The notes beneath the pieces are model-generated. The model was not told the origin of the DNA. It did no database searches and saw nothing but the letters and a program-made list of their open reading frames with translations. Positions 44,993-57,681 of a DNA stretch of 64,000 nucleotides are shown in pieces. The stretch lies in the NCBI GenBank assembly GCA_016192145.1, contig JACPUT010000009.1, positions 124,001 through 188,000 of the forward strand, read 5' to 3'. The first letter of the stretch is position 1, and the number at the start of each line of letters is the position of its first letter. This DNA comes from Acidobacteriota bacterium (GTDB lineage Bacteria > Acidobacteriota > Holophagae > Holophagales > Holophagaceae). Made by a program: the position numbers and the translations under genes.

Positions 44993-46513
44993 TCAGATCT
45001 TCACGGGCTGGGGCACGTAGTGCTTCAGGGTCCACCAGGTCTGGCCGAGGCCCACGAGGTTGAACATGAAGTAGTACAGCACGAGGCCGGCGGGGGCCTG
45101 GCTGAACATGAGCAGCATCATGCCCGGCATCATCCACTTCATCATCTTCGCCTGGGCGGGATCGCCGGCCGTGGGCGTCATGTGGCTCTGCACGAGGGTG
45201 GAGATGGCCATGACGGCGGGGAGGATGAAGTAGGGATCCTTGGCGGAGAGGTCGTGCACCCAGAAGATCCAAGGGGCCTGCCGCAGCTCGAAGACGTTGT
45301 TGAGCATGGACCAGAGGGCCATGAAGACGGGCATCTGCAGCAGCATGGGCAGGCAGCTGCCCATGGGGTTGAAGCCGTTCTGCTTGTAGAGCGCCATGAG
45401 CTCCTTTTGCATCTCCGCCTTCTTGGTCATGTCGGAACCGAACTTCTCGTACTTGGCCTGGATGGCCTTCTGATGGGGCTCGAATTCCTTCATGCGCAGG
45501 GAACTGATGATCTGCTTGGTGTTGGGCGCCCACAGGGCCAGCCGGAGCAGGATGGAGAGCACGAGGATGGCCCAGCCCCAATTGCCCAGCACCTTGTAGG
45601 TGAACTGGAGGACAAGGAAGAAGAACTTGGCCACGGCCCCGAAGAAGCCGTAGTCCACGGCCTGGGTGAAGGGGATGCCGAAGGTGCTGAGGGATTCCAG
45701 GGTTTTGGGGCCCAGGTAGAGCTGGGCCTGGAGAACGCCGTTCACGGGGGCCAGGTGGTAGCCGTGGGCATCCACCTCGGGGGTGAGGGGCAGGTTCCAA
45801 AAGGCAGCGAAGTAGTGGTTGCGGACGTTGACGTTCTTCTCGAGGCCCGCGTCCATGCCCAGGCGGGCTTCGGCCACGGGCAGGGTGCTGCGCTTGGCCC
45901 CGAGGAAGCTGAAGAAGGGGTCCTTCAGGATGCTGTCCCAGCTGGTGGAGTGGATTTGCTTTTCCGTGAGGGTCAGCACGCGGCCGGCCTCCATGCCCTT
46001 CAGCTCGTCCAGGCTGGCGGGCAGGGGCAGGGCGCGCAGGTGGGCCCCACGGGTGGTCGTCCAGGACACCTGGAGGGCGTGGCCCTTCCGGGGCAGGGTC
46101 CAACTCAGGCGGTCCCCGGCGGTGTTCTCGAAGTGCACTTGCGTGCCCTCGGGAGTCGACTCCTCGCGGTGGCGATCGAAGGTGGTGGCCATGATGCTGC
46201 CCAGGCCCTGGAAGTGGGTGGGGAGGAGGGGGGTGCCATCCTTCCACTCGGCCTGCACCACGGCGCCGGTGCGGGTGGAGAAGGTGACCTTCAGGTTCTC
46301 GTTGCTGGCGCTCACGGTGGGGCCGATGGGCTCGGCCTTGGCAGGGGCGCCCAGAGGGGCCTGGGTGGCCTCAGGGGCCTTGGGCGCCGCCACGGCGGCC
46401 TGCTGCTGCGCGGTCGGGGCCGGCGGCACGGGGCGCTTGGGGGTGAGCCAGACCTGCAGGCCGATGAGGGCCATGCTGCCCACGAGGAAGAGGATGAGGT
46501 TTCGCTGCTTCAT
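44993..46513 (-). CDS. yidC: Membrane protein insertase YidC
   Basis: This is a 506-residue YidC of the Gram-negative type: N-terminal TM (NLILFLVGSMALIGLQVWL), a large periplasmic P1 domain, then the five-TM core with NWGWAILVLSILLRLALWAPN, PMGSCLPMLLQMPVFMALWSML and AGLVLYYFMFNLVGLGQTW. The ATG overlaps the rnpA stop (ATGA). The yidD gene usual at this place is absent. Confidence 0.97.
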   Translation of the reverse strand: MKQRNLILFLVGSMALIGLQVWLTPKRPVPPAPTAQQQAAVAAPKAPEATQAPLGAPAKAEPIGPTVSASNENLKVTFSTRTGAVVQAEWKDGTPLLPTHFQGLGSIMATTFDRHREESTPEGTQVHFENTAGDRLSWTLPRKGHALQVSWTTTRGAHLRALPLPASLDELKGMEAGRVLTLTEKQIHSTSWDSILKDPFFSFLGAKRSTLPVAEARLGMDAGLEKNVNVRNHYFAAFWNLPLTPEVDAHGYHLAPVNGVLQAQLYLGPKTLESLSTFGIPFTQAVDYGFFGAVAKFFFLVLQFTYKVLGNWGWAILVLSILLRLALWAPNTKQIISSLRMKEFEPHQKAIQAKYEKFGSDMTKKAEMQKELMALYKQNGFNPMGSCLPMLLQMPVFMALWSMLNNVFELRQAPWIFWVHDLSAKDPYFILPAVMAISTLVQSHMTPTAGDPAQAKMMKWMMPGMMLLMFSQAPAGLVLYYFMFNLVGLGQTWWTLKHYVPQPVKI

Positions 46514-46875
46514 GGGGTTCCACGGAAACGGGAAAGGGCCAGCCGCAGCTGGCCCTCGATCTCGGCATAGGCAAGGCGGCACCCGTTGGGGGACCGCCGG
46601 GAAGGACGCACCCAGACCACGGCTGGAGAAGCCAGGGGTCGTTCATCCAAGATGCGCATCAGGGCCTCGCGGACGCGCCGCCGGAAGGCGTTGCGTTCGA
46701 CGGCCGGTCCGGCCTTGCGGGAGGCGCTGACGAGCAGCACCGGTCCGGGTAGATCCGGGCGGGGGAGGATGCGGACATCGAGGGTGGCGTCCGTGGGGGA
46801 GAGGGACCGCGTCGGGGCCTCCGGCACAGGCCGGTCGGCGCGCCGGGCGGGGCGGAACCTCCCCCGGAACGGCAC
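46510..46875 (-). CDS. rnpA: Ribonuclease P protein component
   Basis: This is a 121-residue basic protein that supports the RNase P RNA in tRNA 5' processing. The RNR motif is SRKAGPAVERNAFRRRVREAL. The start is a GTG in an Arg-rich leader (PFRGRFRPARRADRP), 4 nt after rpmH. The family is usually 110-130 residues. The overlap with yidC is 4 nt. Confidence 0.93.
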   Translation of the reverse strand: MPFRGRFRPARRADRPVPEAPTRSLSPTDATLDVRILPRPDLPGPVLLVSASRKAGPAVERNAFRRRVREALMRILDERPLASPAVVWVRPSRRSPNGCRLAYAEIEGQLRLALSRFRGTP

Positions 46876-46879
46876 GGCC

Positions 46880-47014
46880 TTAGAGGGCGAGGACGTGGCG
46901 ACCCTTGGCGCGGCGGCGCTTGAGCACCAGACGGCCGTTCTTGGTCTTCATGCGGGAGAGGAAACCGTGGGTCTTGGCTCGACGACGGTTGTTGGGCTGG
47001 AAGGTGCGCTTCAT
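46880..47014 (-). CDS. rpmH: 50S ribosomal protein L34
   Basis: This is a 44-residue ribosomal protein reading [18 protein letters not shown] and ending [13 protein letters not shown], the canonical L34 sequence. It heads the leftward operon rpmH-rnpA-yidC-jag-mnmE-gatB facing away from dnaA. Confidence 0.98.
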   Translation of the reverse strand: MKRTFQPNNRRRAKTHGFLSRMKTKNGRLVLKRRRAKGRHVLAL

Positions 47015-47219
47015 ATTCCACCTGTAGAGACCATCCGCTGGACACGGACGAACCTTCGATCCTATCAGGGCTCTCCTCCCTTCACAAGCCTCGGAATGGG
47101 CCGGGAAGTCAGGATCGGGGGGCGCCCCTGGGTGGTAGGCTGATCCTCCCCCACCATCGGGAACGTCCTTCCCCTCCGCCCAGGGCCCTCCGGCCTGGCG
47201 CGCATTCCTTGGTCCACTA

Positions 47220-48605
47220 ATGCCCTCCGCAGACCCAAAGCCCCACTGGGATCGCATCCGACAGAGCCTCTCCGAGCGCCTCTCGGAGGCCTCCTTCCGG
47301 GAGTGGATCGCCCCGTGCGAACCCGCGTCCCTGGTGGGAAACCGGCTGCTTCTCACGGTGCCCAGCGCCGCGGCGAAGCTGTGGATCGAGCAACAGTTCG
47401 CCGAGGAACTGAACGATGCCCTCGTGGCCGTGGGCCTCACGGAGGTCGAGTTCGCCTTCCAGGTGGCCGGCGCCGGCTCCGCGCCCTTGAGACCCGAGCC
47501 CCGCGGCGCGCGCAAAGCCGCCTCCGGCCCGCCTCCGGAGCCCTCCGCCACCAGCAGCTTCCCCACCCTCTTCCAGCGCTTCACCCTGGATCGCTTCGTC
47601 GTGGGCCCCGGCAGCCAGCTGGCCTTCAGCGCGGCCAAGGCGGTGGTGGATAACCACGGCCGCAGCAACGCCAGCTTCAGCATGAATCCCTTCTTCATCT
47701 ACGGCGGCGCGGGACTGGGGAAGACCCACCTCATGATCGGCATCGGCAAGGAGCTGGAGGCTCGCCACGCCGGGATGAAGATCGCCTACCTCAAGGTGGA
47801 CAGTTTCTTCCACGAGCTCACGGCCGCCATCAAGAACCGCAACACGGAGCCCCTGCGCCGCAAGTACCAGCAGAACGACGTGCTCCTCCTGGATGATGTC
47901 CAGACGCTGGGCCGCATGGAGCGCACCCAGGAGGAGATCTTCTACATCCTGGAATACCTGCTCCAGCACGGGAAACAGATCGTCCTCACCTCCGACAACC
48001 CGCCCCAGAAGCTGGAAGGCCTCCACGAGCGCCTCATCACCCGCTTCAAGTGGGGCCTGACGGCGGACGTGCAGCCCCCCGACTTCGAGACCCGGGTGGC
48101 CATCCTCAAGAAGAAGCTCGAGGACGCGGACTTCCAGGCCATGCCCAAGGTGCCCGAGGACGTGGTGAACTTCATCGCCCACAAGGCCAAGGGCTCCGTG
48201 CGGGACCTGGAAGGCCTCTTGAACCGCGTCATCTTCCAAGCCAGCTTCCTGGGGGCCCCCGTGAGCCTGGAAGTGGCTCACACGGCCTTCCAGGGCACCA
48301 GCGGGGAAGAACCGGGGGCCGCCATCCCCATCGATCGCGTCTACCGCATGACGGCCGAGACCTTCAACGTGGCCTTCGCCGACCTGATGAAGAAGAAGTC
48401 CCGGCAGCAGAGCATCCTCCTGCCCCGGCAGGTGGCCATGTACTTGGCCCGGGAACTCACGGCCGCGAGCTATCCCGCCATCGGCCGCAGCTTCAACATG
48501 CACTACTCCACCGTCATGAACGCCATCGACTCCGTGAAGCAGCGCATGAAGCGCGATCCCGATTTCCACAGGATGGTGGAGTCCCTGCTGAATAGCATTC
48601 ATTGA
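47220..48605 (+). CDS. dnaA: Chromosomal replication initiator DnaA
   Basis: This is a 461-residue initiator. Domain I covers about the first 90 residues ([20 protein letters not shown]). A short Pro-rich linker follows, then AAA+ domain III with [18 protein letters not shown] and [11 protein letters not shown]. The C-terminal DNA-binding domain has [20 protein letters not shown] and the signature [17 protein letters not shown]. No strong ribosome binding site precedes the ATG. The 205-nt gap to rpmH carries no obvious DnaA boxes. Confidence 0.98.
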   Translation: MPSADPKPHWDRIRQSLSERLSEASFREWIAPCEPASLVGNRLLLTVPSAAAKLWIEQQFAEELNDALVAVGLTEVEFAFQVAGAGSAPLRPEPRGARKAASGPPPEPSATSSFPTLFQRFTLDRFVVGPGSQLAFSAAKAVVDNHGRSNASFSMNPFFIYGGAGLGKTHLMIGIGKELEARHAGMKIAYLKVDSFFHELTAAIKNRNTEPLRRKYQQNDVLLLDDVQTLGRMERTQEEIFYILEYLLQHGKQIVLTSDNPPQKLEGLHERLITRFKWGLTADVQPPDFETRVAILKKKLEDADFQAMPKVPEDVVNFIAHKAKGSVRDLEGLLNRVIFQASFLGAPVSLEVAHTAFQGTSGEEPGAAIPIDRVYRMTAETFNVAFADLMKKKSRQQSILLPRQVAMYLARELTAASYPAIGRSFNMHYSTVMNAIDSVKQRMKRDPDFHRMVESLLNSIH

Positions 48606-48835
48606 AATGACTTCAGTTGAACAGTTTTCCACAGGGCTGCCCGTCGACTCCCATGGACACCACGGATTCGGGAAACCTCGGGTGCCCGCTCGGGTCCCGC
48701 CTGTGGATTCCTGGGCCGTTCTCCACGCCCATTCAACAGGCTCGAAGCAGGCCCGAAGCTCCGCTAGACTAGGGCTTTGACACCCTTTTCCACAGTCCAG
48801 GTACGCCCTTCAGAAGAATCAAGTAGGGGATAGAT
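48606..48835 (+). other. Putative origin of replication between dnaA and dnaN
   Basis: DnaA-box-like sequences occur at 48625-48633 (TTTTCCACA), 48786-48794 (TTTTCCACA), 48702-48710 in reverse (TGTGGATTC) and, weaker, 48719-48727 (TTCTCCACG). Genes diverge around this locus and the dnaA-dnaN context is classical. The consensus is TTATCCACA, so each box has one or more mismatches. A short AT-richer stretch lies at 48811-48850. The dnaN promoter probably lies here too (GCTAGACTAG at 48763). Confidence 0.65.
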
Positions 48836-49969
48836 ATGAATCTTCAATTCCAGGTATCCAAGGAACGGCTGGACCGCACCCTGGGCATCCTGAAGCACGC
48901 CCTCGATCGTCGCGTCACGCTTCCGATCCTCCAGCACGTGCTGATGGATCTCCGGGGCAAGGAGCTGACGTTGAAAGCCACGGACATGGAACTGGCCTTC
49001 GAGGCCACCATCCCCGTGGATGGCCAGGGAGAGAAGGTCCTGGCCGTGCCTGGGAAGAAGTTCATCGAGACGGTTCGCGCCTTCCCCGAGGGCGTCCTGT
49101 CCGTGGAAGTGCCGGACCACGCCCATCGCCTCTGGCTGCGCGCCAAGGGCATGAACTCCGAGCACAACCTCCAGCCTGGCGAGGGCTTCCCCGAGCTGCC
49201 CAAGCCCAACCCGGAGCTCCCCTCCGTGGCCCTGCCCGTGGGCAAGCTCAAGAAGGCCATCCACCTGGCCTCCGTGGCCGTGAGCAAGGACGCCACCAAG
49301 CCCACCCTCAGCGCCGTGCTGCTGCACCTCACGAAGACGAACATCCGCGTCGTCTCCACCGACGGCTTCCGCCTCGCCGTGGCCGAGGTGCCCTGCGAGA
49401 CCCAGCTGAAGGACGAGGTCCGCCTCATCGTCCCCAAGCGCGCCCTGGACCTCTTCCCCAGCCTTCTCGCCGAGGAAGGCGACGTGGTGCTCCGTTGGGA
49501 CGCCACCACGCTGTTCTTGGACCAACCCGGCCTCAAGTTCAGCACCCGCCTCGTCTCCGGCGCCTATCCCGCCTACGAGAAGGTCCTGCCCGCCGACCTG
49601 CCCAAGCGCGTGATCATCGACCGCGAGGGCTTCCAGAAGACCCTGCGCTTCGTGGGCCTGAAGAAGGACGACTACAACAAGAACGTCCGCCTCTTCTTCG
49701 AGTTCCCCAACCTCAAGATCCTCTTCCAGCACCCGGACGAGGGCGTGAACCAGGGCACGCTGCCCTTCAGTGGCGAGGAGAAGTCCTTCGAGCTCGCCTT
49801 CAACATCGACTACCTCACGGAGCTGCTGGATCGGCTCCAGGGCGAGGAAGTCATCTACCAGTTCAAGGACGAGGTGGGCCAGGGCGTGTTCAGCTCACCC
49901 AGCATCGAGGATTTCACCTTCCGGTACATCCTCATGCCCGTCCGCTTCGCCAACACGGCCACCGCGTAA
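48836..49969 (+). CDS. dnaN: DNA polymerase III beta sliding clamp
   Basis: This is a 377-residue clamp of three repeated domains: MNLQFQVSKERLDRTLGILKH, LPILQHVLMDLRGKELTLKATDME, KDATKPTLSAVLLHLTKTNIRVVSTDGFRLAV and the C-terminal YILMPVRF, close to the usual MPMR ending. It tethers the replicase to DNA. It is followed by gyrB with no recF between. Confidence 0.97.
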   Translation: MNLQFQVSKERLDRTLGILKHALDRRVTLPILQHVLMDLRGKELTLKATDMELAFEATIPVDGQGEKVLAVPGKKFIETVRAFPEGVLSVEVPDHAHRLWLRAKGMNSEHNLQPGEGFPELPKPNPELPSVALPVGKLKKAIHLASVAVSKDATKPTLSAVLLHLTKTNIRVVSTDGFRLAVAEVPCETQLKDEVRLIVPKRALDLFPSLLAEEGDVVLRWDATTLFLDQPGLKFSTRLVSGAYPAYEKVLPADLPKRVIIDREGFQKTLRFVGLKKDDYNKNVRLFFEFPNLKILFQHPDEGVNQGTLPFSGEEKSFELAFNIDYLTELLDRLQGEEVIYQFKDEVGQGVFSSPSIEDFTFRYILMPVRFANTATA

Positions 49970-50026
49970 ACCAAGTTCCCAGGCCGTTCCGCACCACCCC
50001 GCACTCCCAGCAACCCGAAAGCGTGA

Positions 50027-52567
<2,541 letters not shown>

Positions 52568-52581
52568 GTGCCTGGCCCGGT

Positions 52582-52597
52582 TGTTCCACGTGGAACG
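52582..52597. other. parS-like site between gyrB and gyrA
   Basis: TGTTCCACGTGGAACG is palindromic except at the outer base pair and matches the ParB consensus core. It lies 15 nt after the gyrB stop. Confidence 0.6.
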
Positions 52598-52638
52598 GCC
52601 GGGTCCTTCCCTGTTCTCGAGCCCGCACCACCCCCCTC

Positions 52639-52654
52639 TGTTCCACGTAGAACA
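52639..52654. other. parS-like site upstream of gyrA
   Basis: TGTTCCACGTAGAACA differs from the consensus TGTTNCACGTGAAACA only in the AG/GA step of its right half. It lies 11 nt before the gyrA ATG, so ParB binding could also affect gyrA expression. Confidence 0.6.
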
Positions 52655-52665
52655 CCGGATACCCC

Positions 52666-55230
52666 ATGAGCCGCATTGAACCGTTGGAAATCGAAAAGGA
52701 GATGCGCAAGTCCTACCTGGACTACGCCATGTCCGTCATCGTGGGCCGCGCCCTCCCGGATGTCCGGGACGGCCTGAAACCCGTGCACCGCCGCGTCCTC
52801 TTCGCCATGAAGGAGTCCGGCAACGAGTGGAATCGGGCCTACAAGAAGTCCGCCCGCACCGTGGGTGACGTGATGGGTAAGTACCATCCCCACGGCGACT
52901 CCGCCATCTACGACACCCTCGTCCGCATGGCCCAGCCCTTCTCCATGCGCCACGTGCTGGTGGATGGCCAGGGCAACTTCGGCTCCATCGATGGCGACAG
53001 CCCGGCGGCCATGCGCTACACCGAGGCCCGCCTCTCCCGCCTCTCCAACGAGCTGATGTCCGACATCGACCAGGAGACGGTGGATTTCGGGCCCAACTAC
53101 GACGGCAGCATGGAGGAGCCCCTCGTCCTCCCCGCCCGCTTCCCCAACCTCCTCGTGAACGGCTCCCAGGGCATCGCCGTGGGCATGGCCACCAGCATCC
53201 CCCCGCACAACCTGCGGGAGTGCTGCGCGGCCCTCGTGGGCCTCATCGACGATCCCGAGATGTCCTTCAGCCAGCTCGTCACCCACGTGCAGGGCCCCGA
53301 CTTCCCCGGGGGCGGCACCATGCTCGGCACGGAAGGCGTCATGGAGGCCTACCGCACGGGCCGGGGCCGCTGCATCGTCCGCGCGAAGTCCCACACGGAG
53401 ACCACGCGCATCAAGAACAAGGGGGAGGTGGAGCAGATCGTCTTCACCGAGCTGCCCTATCAGGTGAACAAGGCCAACACGATCGAGAAGATCGCCGAGC
53501 TCGTGCGCGAGAAGAAGATCGACGGCATCTCCGACGTCCGCGATGAGAGCGACCGCGAGGGCATCCGCCTCGTCATCGACCTCAAGAAGGGCGAGGCCTC
53601 CGAGATCGTCCTCAACCAGCTCTACCAGCAGACCCAGCTCCAGAACTCCTTCCCCATCACCATGCTCTGCATCGTGAACGGGCAGCCCCGGGTCTGCACC
53701 CTGAAGGAGATCCTCCAGGAGTTCATCGGGTTCCGCCGCGAGGTGGTGACCCGCCGCACCATGTTCCAGCTGCGGAAGGCCGAGGAGCGCCACCACATCC
53801 TCATGGGCCTCAAGATCGCCCTGGACAACCTGGACGCCGTCATCAAGCTAATCCGGGCCAGCAAGAATCCCGAGGAGGCCAAGTCGGGCCTCATGGCCAA
53901 GTTCGGCCTGAGCGACAAGCAGGCCCAGGCCATCCTCGACATGCGCCTCCAGCGCCTCACGGGCCTGGAACGCGACAAGATCATGGACGAGCTGGCCGAG
54001 GTGGAGGCCACCATCAAGCGCCTGAAGGCCATCCTCGCCGACGTGAAGCTCCTGCTGAACGTCATCAAGGACGAGCTAAAGGCCGTGGCCGAGCAGTTCG
54101 GCAACCCCCGCCGCACGGAGATCACCGGGTATTCCGGTGACATCCGCATGGAGGACGTGGTGCCCGACGAGCCCATGGTCGTCACCCTCTCCAAGACCGG
54201 CTACATCAAGCGCACCGAGCTCATGGCCTACCGCAAGCAGCGCCGCGGCGGGAAGGGCAAGGTGGGCATGAAGACGAAGGATGAGGATTTCGTCGAGCAG
54301 CTCTTCCTCACCAAGGCCCACGACACCCTGCTGATCTTCACGGATCACGGCTACGTCTACGCCATCAAGGTCTACGACATCCCCGAGTCCGGCGCCGCCA
54401 ACCGCGGCAAGCACATCAAGAACCTCATCAGCCTGAAGGACGGCGAGAACCCCGTCACCTTCATGGCCCTCCGGGACTTCCCCGAGGGTGAGTTCCTCGT
54501 GTTCGCCACCTCCGACGGCACCATCAAGAAGACGAGCCTGGCCGCCTACGCGAACATCCGCAGCAACGGCCTCATCGCCCTCAACATCGAAGACGGCAAC
54601 CGGCTCGTGGCCGTGCGCCGCTCCACGGGCAGCCAGCATGTGCTCCTGGCCAGCGCCCTGGGCAAGGCCATCCGCTTCCCCGAGGAGGAGGTCCGCGCCA
54701 CGGGCCGCGCCACCACGGGCGTCCGGGGCATGAAGCTGGCCGACAAGGATCACATCGTCGATATGGAGCTGGCCGATGCCCTCCCGGATCTGCCGGAAGG
54801 CGTGGAGGCCGACGAGAGCACCGCCGCCTACGGCATGCTCCTCACGGTCACCGAGAAGGGTTTCGGCAAGCGCAGCCTCGTGCAGGATTACCGCCTACAG
54901 GGTCGCGGCGGCCAGGGCGTGATCAACATCCGCGCCGGGGTCCGCAACGGCCACGTGGTGGGCTTCAAGATCATCCGCCCCGACGAGGGCTGCCTCCTCA
55001 TCACCTCCGAGGGCATGACCATCCGCTTCGATGGCGATAGCGTCCGCAAGACGGGCCGCGCCGCCATGGGGGTCAGCCTCATGAAGACCGCCTCCGCCGA
55101 GGACAAGGTGGTCGGCATCGCCAAGATCGACGCCGCCGCCCACGCCTTGGATGAGGAGGATGACGACCTCGAAGGCGCCGTTCCCGGCCCCGATGAGTCC
55201 GGCCAGCAGGGCAAGCTCACCCTCGAGTAG
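52666..55230 (+). CDS. gyrA: DNA gyrase subunit A
   Basis: This is an 854-residue gyrase breakage-reunion subunit: [41 protein letters not shown] and the catalytic Tyr in [13 protein letters not shown]. The quinolone-resistance region has HGDSAIYDT, i.e. Ser then Tyr-Asp at the positions equal to E. coli 83 and 86-87. The C-terminal pinwheel has the GyrA box [12 protein letters not shown]. The tail is acidic. A terminator-like hairpin follows. Confidence 0.98.
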   Translation: MSRIEPLEIEKEMRKSYLDYAMSVIVGRALPDVRDGLKPVHRRVLFAMKESGNEWNRAYKKSARTVGDVMGKYHPHGDSAIYDTLVRMAQPFSMRHVLVDGQGNFGSIDGDSPAAMRYTEARLSRLSNELMSDIDQETVDFGPNYDGSMEEPLVLPARFPNLLVNGSQGIAVGMATSIPPHNLRECCAALVGLIDDPEMSFSQLVTHVQGPDFPGGGTMLGTEGVMEAYRTGRGRCIVRAKSHTETTRIKNKGEVEQIVFTELPYQVNKANTIEKIAELVREKKIDGISDVRDESDREGIRLVIDLKKGEASEIVLNQLYQQTQLQNSFPITMLCIVNGQPRVCTLKEILQEFIGFRREVVTRRTMFQLRKAEERHHILMGLKIALDNLDAVIKLIRASKNPEEAKSGLMAKFGLSDKQAQAILDMRLQRLTGLERDKIMDELAEVEATIKRLKAILADVKLLLNVIKDELKAVAEQFGNPRRTEITGYSGDIRMEDVVPDEPMVVTLSKTGYIKRTELMAYRKQRRGGKGKVGMKTKDEDFVEQLFLTKAHDTLLIFTDHGYVYAIKVYDIPESGAANRGKHIKNLISLKDGENPVTFMALRDFPEGEFLVFATSDGTIKKTSLAAYANIRSNGLIALNIEDGNRLVAVRRSTGSQHVLLASALGKAIRFPEEEVRATGRATTGVRGMKLADKDHIVDMELADALPDLPEGVEADESTAAYGMLLTVTEKGFGKRSLVQDYRLQGRGGQGVINIRAGVRNGHVVGFKIIRPDEGCLLITSEGMTIRFDGDSVRKTGRAAMGVSLMKTASAEDKVVGIAKIDAAAHALDEEDDDLEGAVPGPDESGQQGKLTLE

Positions 55231-55250
55231 ACCTCCCTGGGCTCCACCCC

Positions 55251-55276
55251 ACGGCGCGCCCCCTGGGGTGCGCCGT
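55251..55276 (+). terminator. Intrinsic-terminator-like hairpin after gyrA
   Basis: ACGGCGCGCCCC and GGGGTGCGCCGT pair over 12 positions with one mismatch around a CT loop, followed by CTTTCGTT. It starts 20 nt after the gyrA stop. Confidence 0.65.
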
Positions 55277-55333
55277 CTTTCGTTAGGGGTGAGGGCAATT
55301 CAAGGCCCGGGCGGGTCGGGCCGACAAGGCCCT

Positions 55334-55720
55334 GTGTATCAGATCCAGCCCACCCCCTATGGTTTCCGCCTGCGCTTCGCGGGGCGGATGGGGGCGGAGG
55401 AGATGGCGGGGTGGGCCCAGGAATCCGAACACGTCCTGGAGCGCATGCACGGGGAGTGGGGCGTGCTCATCGATATGCGCGAGCTGAAGCCCCTGGATCG
55501 GGACGCGGCCCTCATCATGCCCCCCACCCAGGCCAAGTACCGGGCCCATGGGATGGTGCGCAGCGCCGTGGGCCTTCACGGCGCCCTCCTCCGGCTCCAG
55601 TTCGAACGGCTGGCCCAGGCGAGCGGCATCCATGCCTACGAGCGTTACCTGGATACCGAATCCATGCCCGATTGGGAGGCCCGGGGCGTCCGATGGATCA
55701 TGGATGGTATCGAGCCCTGA
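55334..55720 (+). CDS. STAS-like/SpoIIAA-like hypothetical protein
   Basis: This is a 128-residue protein starting at GTG (VYQIQPTPYGFRLRFAGRM). Elements such as EWGVLIDMRELKPLDRDAALIM and the C-terminal YERYLDTESMPDWEARGVRW match the STAS-like fold of small proteins annotated as SpoIIAA-like. Function is unknown. A weak AAGG precedes the start. Confidence 0.7.
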   Translation: MYQIQPTPYGFRLRFAGRMGAEEMAGWAQESEHVLERMHGEWGVLIDMRELKPLDRDAALIMPPTQAKYRAHGMVRSAVGLHGALLRLQFERLAQASGIHAYERYLDTESMPDWEARGVRWIMDGIEP

Positions 55721-55790
55721 GCCCGGGGACGGCCGACGCCCGGAGACCCAGTTTTAAACCCGGATGAGGCCGTTTGACCCGCCAGGGCAG

Positions 55791-55907
55791 GGCTCTCGGC
55801 TTTTGGCTCTGGGCTATGGCTGATTCCGGTCTTCCATCGGCCCGTTCCCGATCGAGCTGACCGGATTACCGTTCCAAGCAAGAGCCCATAGCCAAGAGCC
55901 CAGGGCC
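55791..55907. repeat. Long inverted repeat with GGCTCTGGGCT units
   Basis: The left arm 55791-55821 and the right arm 55877-55907 are imperfectly complementary (about 24 of 31). They are built from GGCTCTcGGCTTTTG-like units, as at 41261 but diverged. The interior CTGATTCCGGTCTTCC ... GCTGACCGGATTACCG aligns with the interior at 41289-41345. It lies between convergent genes. Confidence 0.8.
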
Positions 55908-55923
55908 AACCGCAACATCAGGG

Positions 55924-56406
55924 TTATAGCCAGTCCGCCCAATCCCCGCCCGGAATCTCGGTGGCTTCCCGTTCGAGGCGGGGGAGATGTTCCATGTGGA
56001 ACGTCCAGGCCCAGGCCACGTAGGTGGCCCCCCCTTCGAGGATCACCGGCAGGAGCCGGGCCTCGGCCCCCGCCTCGGAGGCGATGGCGTCCAGATCGGC
56101 CAGGGCCCGTGCAAGGGCGGCCTCGTCCTCGTAGCCGATGAAGTCCCCCACCACCCACCCGGGGCCCGGGGGCAGGGCGGGGGGGATCTCCCCGGGCACG
56201 AGGGCGGGCTGCCCCGCGCCACCGATCGAAGGCTCTGGTGTCCTCCCACTGGCTTGGCTCGCGGAGATGGAGCCTCCGGTCATGTGGAAGAGGCGGCCCG
56301 GGGCGTAGGCCCGGCAGGTGCCTTCGGGATGGGTGCGGGCCACCCAGCGGTGGTGGGCGCCGCCTTCGCGGAGGGAGCCGTAAACGAACAGACCGTCAGC
56401 CTGCAT
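55924..56406 (-). CDS. Gamma-glutamylcyclotransferase-like (AIG2/GGCT) protein
   Basis: This is a 160-residue protein starting MQADGLFVYGSLREGGAHH, the YGSLR substrate-binding motif of the GGCT fold. It has a later strand WVVGDFIGYEDEAALARALA and WTFHMEHLPRLERE. The likely reaction releases 5-oxoproline from gamma-glutamyl amines. The usual catalytic Glu cannot be placed with certainty, since a Pro-rich insertion (residues 52-80) lies in the middle. A weak parS-like sequence is embedded at 55988-56003. It follows the next gene by 4 nt. Confidence 0.8.
   Translation of the reverse strand: MQADGLFVYGSLREGGAHHRWVARTHPEGTCRAYAPGRLFHMTGGSISASQASGRTPEPSIGGAGQPALVPGEIPPALPPGPGWVVGDFIGYEDEAALARALADLDAIASEAGAEARLLPVILEGGATYVAWAWTFHMEHLPRLEREATEIPGGDWADWL
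55988..56003. other. Degenerate parS-like site
   Basis: TGTTCCATGTGGAACG resembles the four sites at 35990-52654 but breaks the central CACGTG. It lies inside the GGCT-like gene, so it may be coincidental. Confidence 0.3.
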
Positions 56407-56410
56407 GGGC

Positions 56411-57343
56411 CTACTTCATCGTCCGCATCTTCCGCAGCCAGGCCATGAAGGCGGGGGTGGCGGAGAGGTCGGGGCCCAGGATGCGGACGACGGCGGCGCT
56501 GGCGGGGTCCGATGGCTCAGGCAGGTCGGGCACCTCGGAATCCTCGGTCAGCTCGGCCAGGGCGGCCTCCCACTTGAAGAGGGCCACGTCCACGCCGCGG
56601 GTGGCCTTGCGGGCCCGGCGCAGGGATTGGAAGGCGGCGCCGGGCTGATCGGCCGTGTGCTGGAGGTAGGTCTGGAGCCAGTGCATGAGGGCGGGGGAGT
56701 CGGTGCCCATGCGGGCGGTCCAGGTGTCCAGGATGCCCAGGTCCTCCACCTGCAGGGCGGCGTGCACGAAGAGGGGGAAGATGCCGAAGGCGTCGGCGCC
56801 GGATTCCCGAAAAATCTCGTCGGCGAGAGCCACCACCTCGGCGGGGCGGTCCAGTTCGCCCAGGGTGTAGGCCCACTCCCGCAGGCAGCGGTGCAGGCGC
56901 AGGCAGCCGATGTCCTCCACGCCCTCCTCGGCGCTCAGGGCCGCCTGGCTCTCCTCATCCAGGGCCGCCCGCAGCTCGCCGGCCAGGGCCTCCAGGCGCT
57001 CGGCCCGGGCCTCGGGCTCCAGCTTCAGCACGGCCTCCAGGATGCGCACCTCGGGGTGGTGGGGGGCCAGGGCGAAGGCCGACTCGAAGGGGGCCTGGGC
57101 GGCCTCCAGATCGTCCACGTCCAGGGCCTCCCAGGCCAGCAGGGCGTGGTCCTCCGCCATGGCCTCGGGGTCCTCCGCCAGGGTGACCAGCAGGCGCTCC
57201 AGGGTGGGGCCCTCGGCGTGGGCGAAGAGGGGCTCCAGGGCCTCCTCCGTGGGGTGGGTGTCCATGAAGCGGGCCATGAGGCGCGACCAGCGGCTGGCGT
57301 CCAGGGGATCGGAGGGGATGTAGGCGGCAAGCTCGTGGGACAT
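56411..57343 (-). CDS. Hypothetical TPR-like helical protein
   Basis: This is a 310-residue, acidic, Ala/Leu/Glu-rich all-helical protein with no signal peptide. Repeats such as HALLAWEALDVDDLEAAQAP, FESAFALAPHHPEVRILEAV and FQSLRRARKATRGVD are TPR-like. No family is recognised. GGAAG precedes the ATG. It is probably co-transcribed with the GGCT-like gene, which starts 4 nt on. Confidence 0.75.
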   Translation of the reverse strand: MSHELAAYIPSDPLDASRWSRLMARFMDTHPTEEALEPLFAHAEGPTLERLLVTLAEDPEAMAEDHALLAWEALDVDDLEAAQAPFESAFALAPHHPEVRILEAVLKLEPEARAERLEALAGELRAALDEESQAALSAEEGVEDIGCLRLHRCLREWAYTLGELDRPAEVVALADEIFRESGADAFGIFPLFVHAALQVEDLGILDTWTARMGTDSPALMHWLQTYLQHTADQPGAAFQSLRRARKATRGVDVALFKWEAALAELTEDSEVPDLPEPSDPASAAVVRILGPDLSATPAFMAWLRKMRTMK

Positions 57344-57393
57344 GCTTCCAGGCTCCCACGAATGGGCCCGGGGGGCGAGGCTCAGGGCTTCGG

Positions 57394-57681
57394 TCAGGGC
57401 TTCGGTTCAGCTTCCGGCGGCTCCGCCAGGAAGGTCTGGATGACCTTCTGTTCCGCGGGGTCCTTGAGGCGGGTGAAGAGCTTTTCGCCCAGGGCCCGCA
57501 CGGGGGCGGGCCGGTCGAAGGGGAGCTTGGCGTACATCGTTCCGCCTTCGAAGTGGCAGGGCATGCACTTGGATTGGAGGAGGGGGCGCACGTGGGTGGG
57601 GAAGGTAGAGGTGGATCCGCCTTGGGGGAAGGTCAGTGCGAAGCCGAGGCCCAGGGGAAGGATCCAAAGGGGTTTCAGCAC
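57394..57681 (-). CDS. Small exported c-type cytochrome-like protein
   Basis: This is a 95-residue protein: a hydrophobic leader (PLWILPLGLGFALTFPQGG) then VRPLLQSKCMPCHFEGG, a CxxCH heme-binding site with the surrounding sequence typical of planctomycete-type cytochrome c motifs (THVRPLLQSKC). A C-terminal Met axial ligand could be in GTMYAKLPF. The start is GTG preceded by GGAGGG. The redox partner is unknown. Confidence 0.75.
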   Translation of the reverse strand: MLKPLWILPLGLGFALTFPQGGSTSTFPTHVRPLLQSKCMPCHFEGGTMYAKLPFDRPAPVRALGEKLFTRLKDPAEQKVIQTFLAEPPEAEPKP

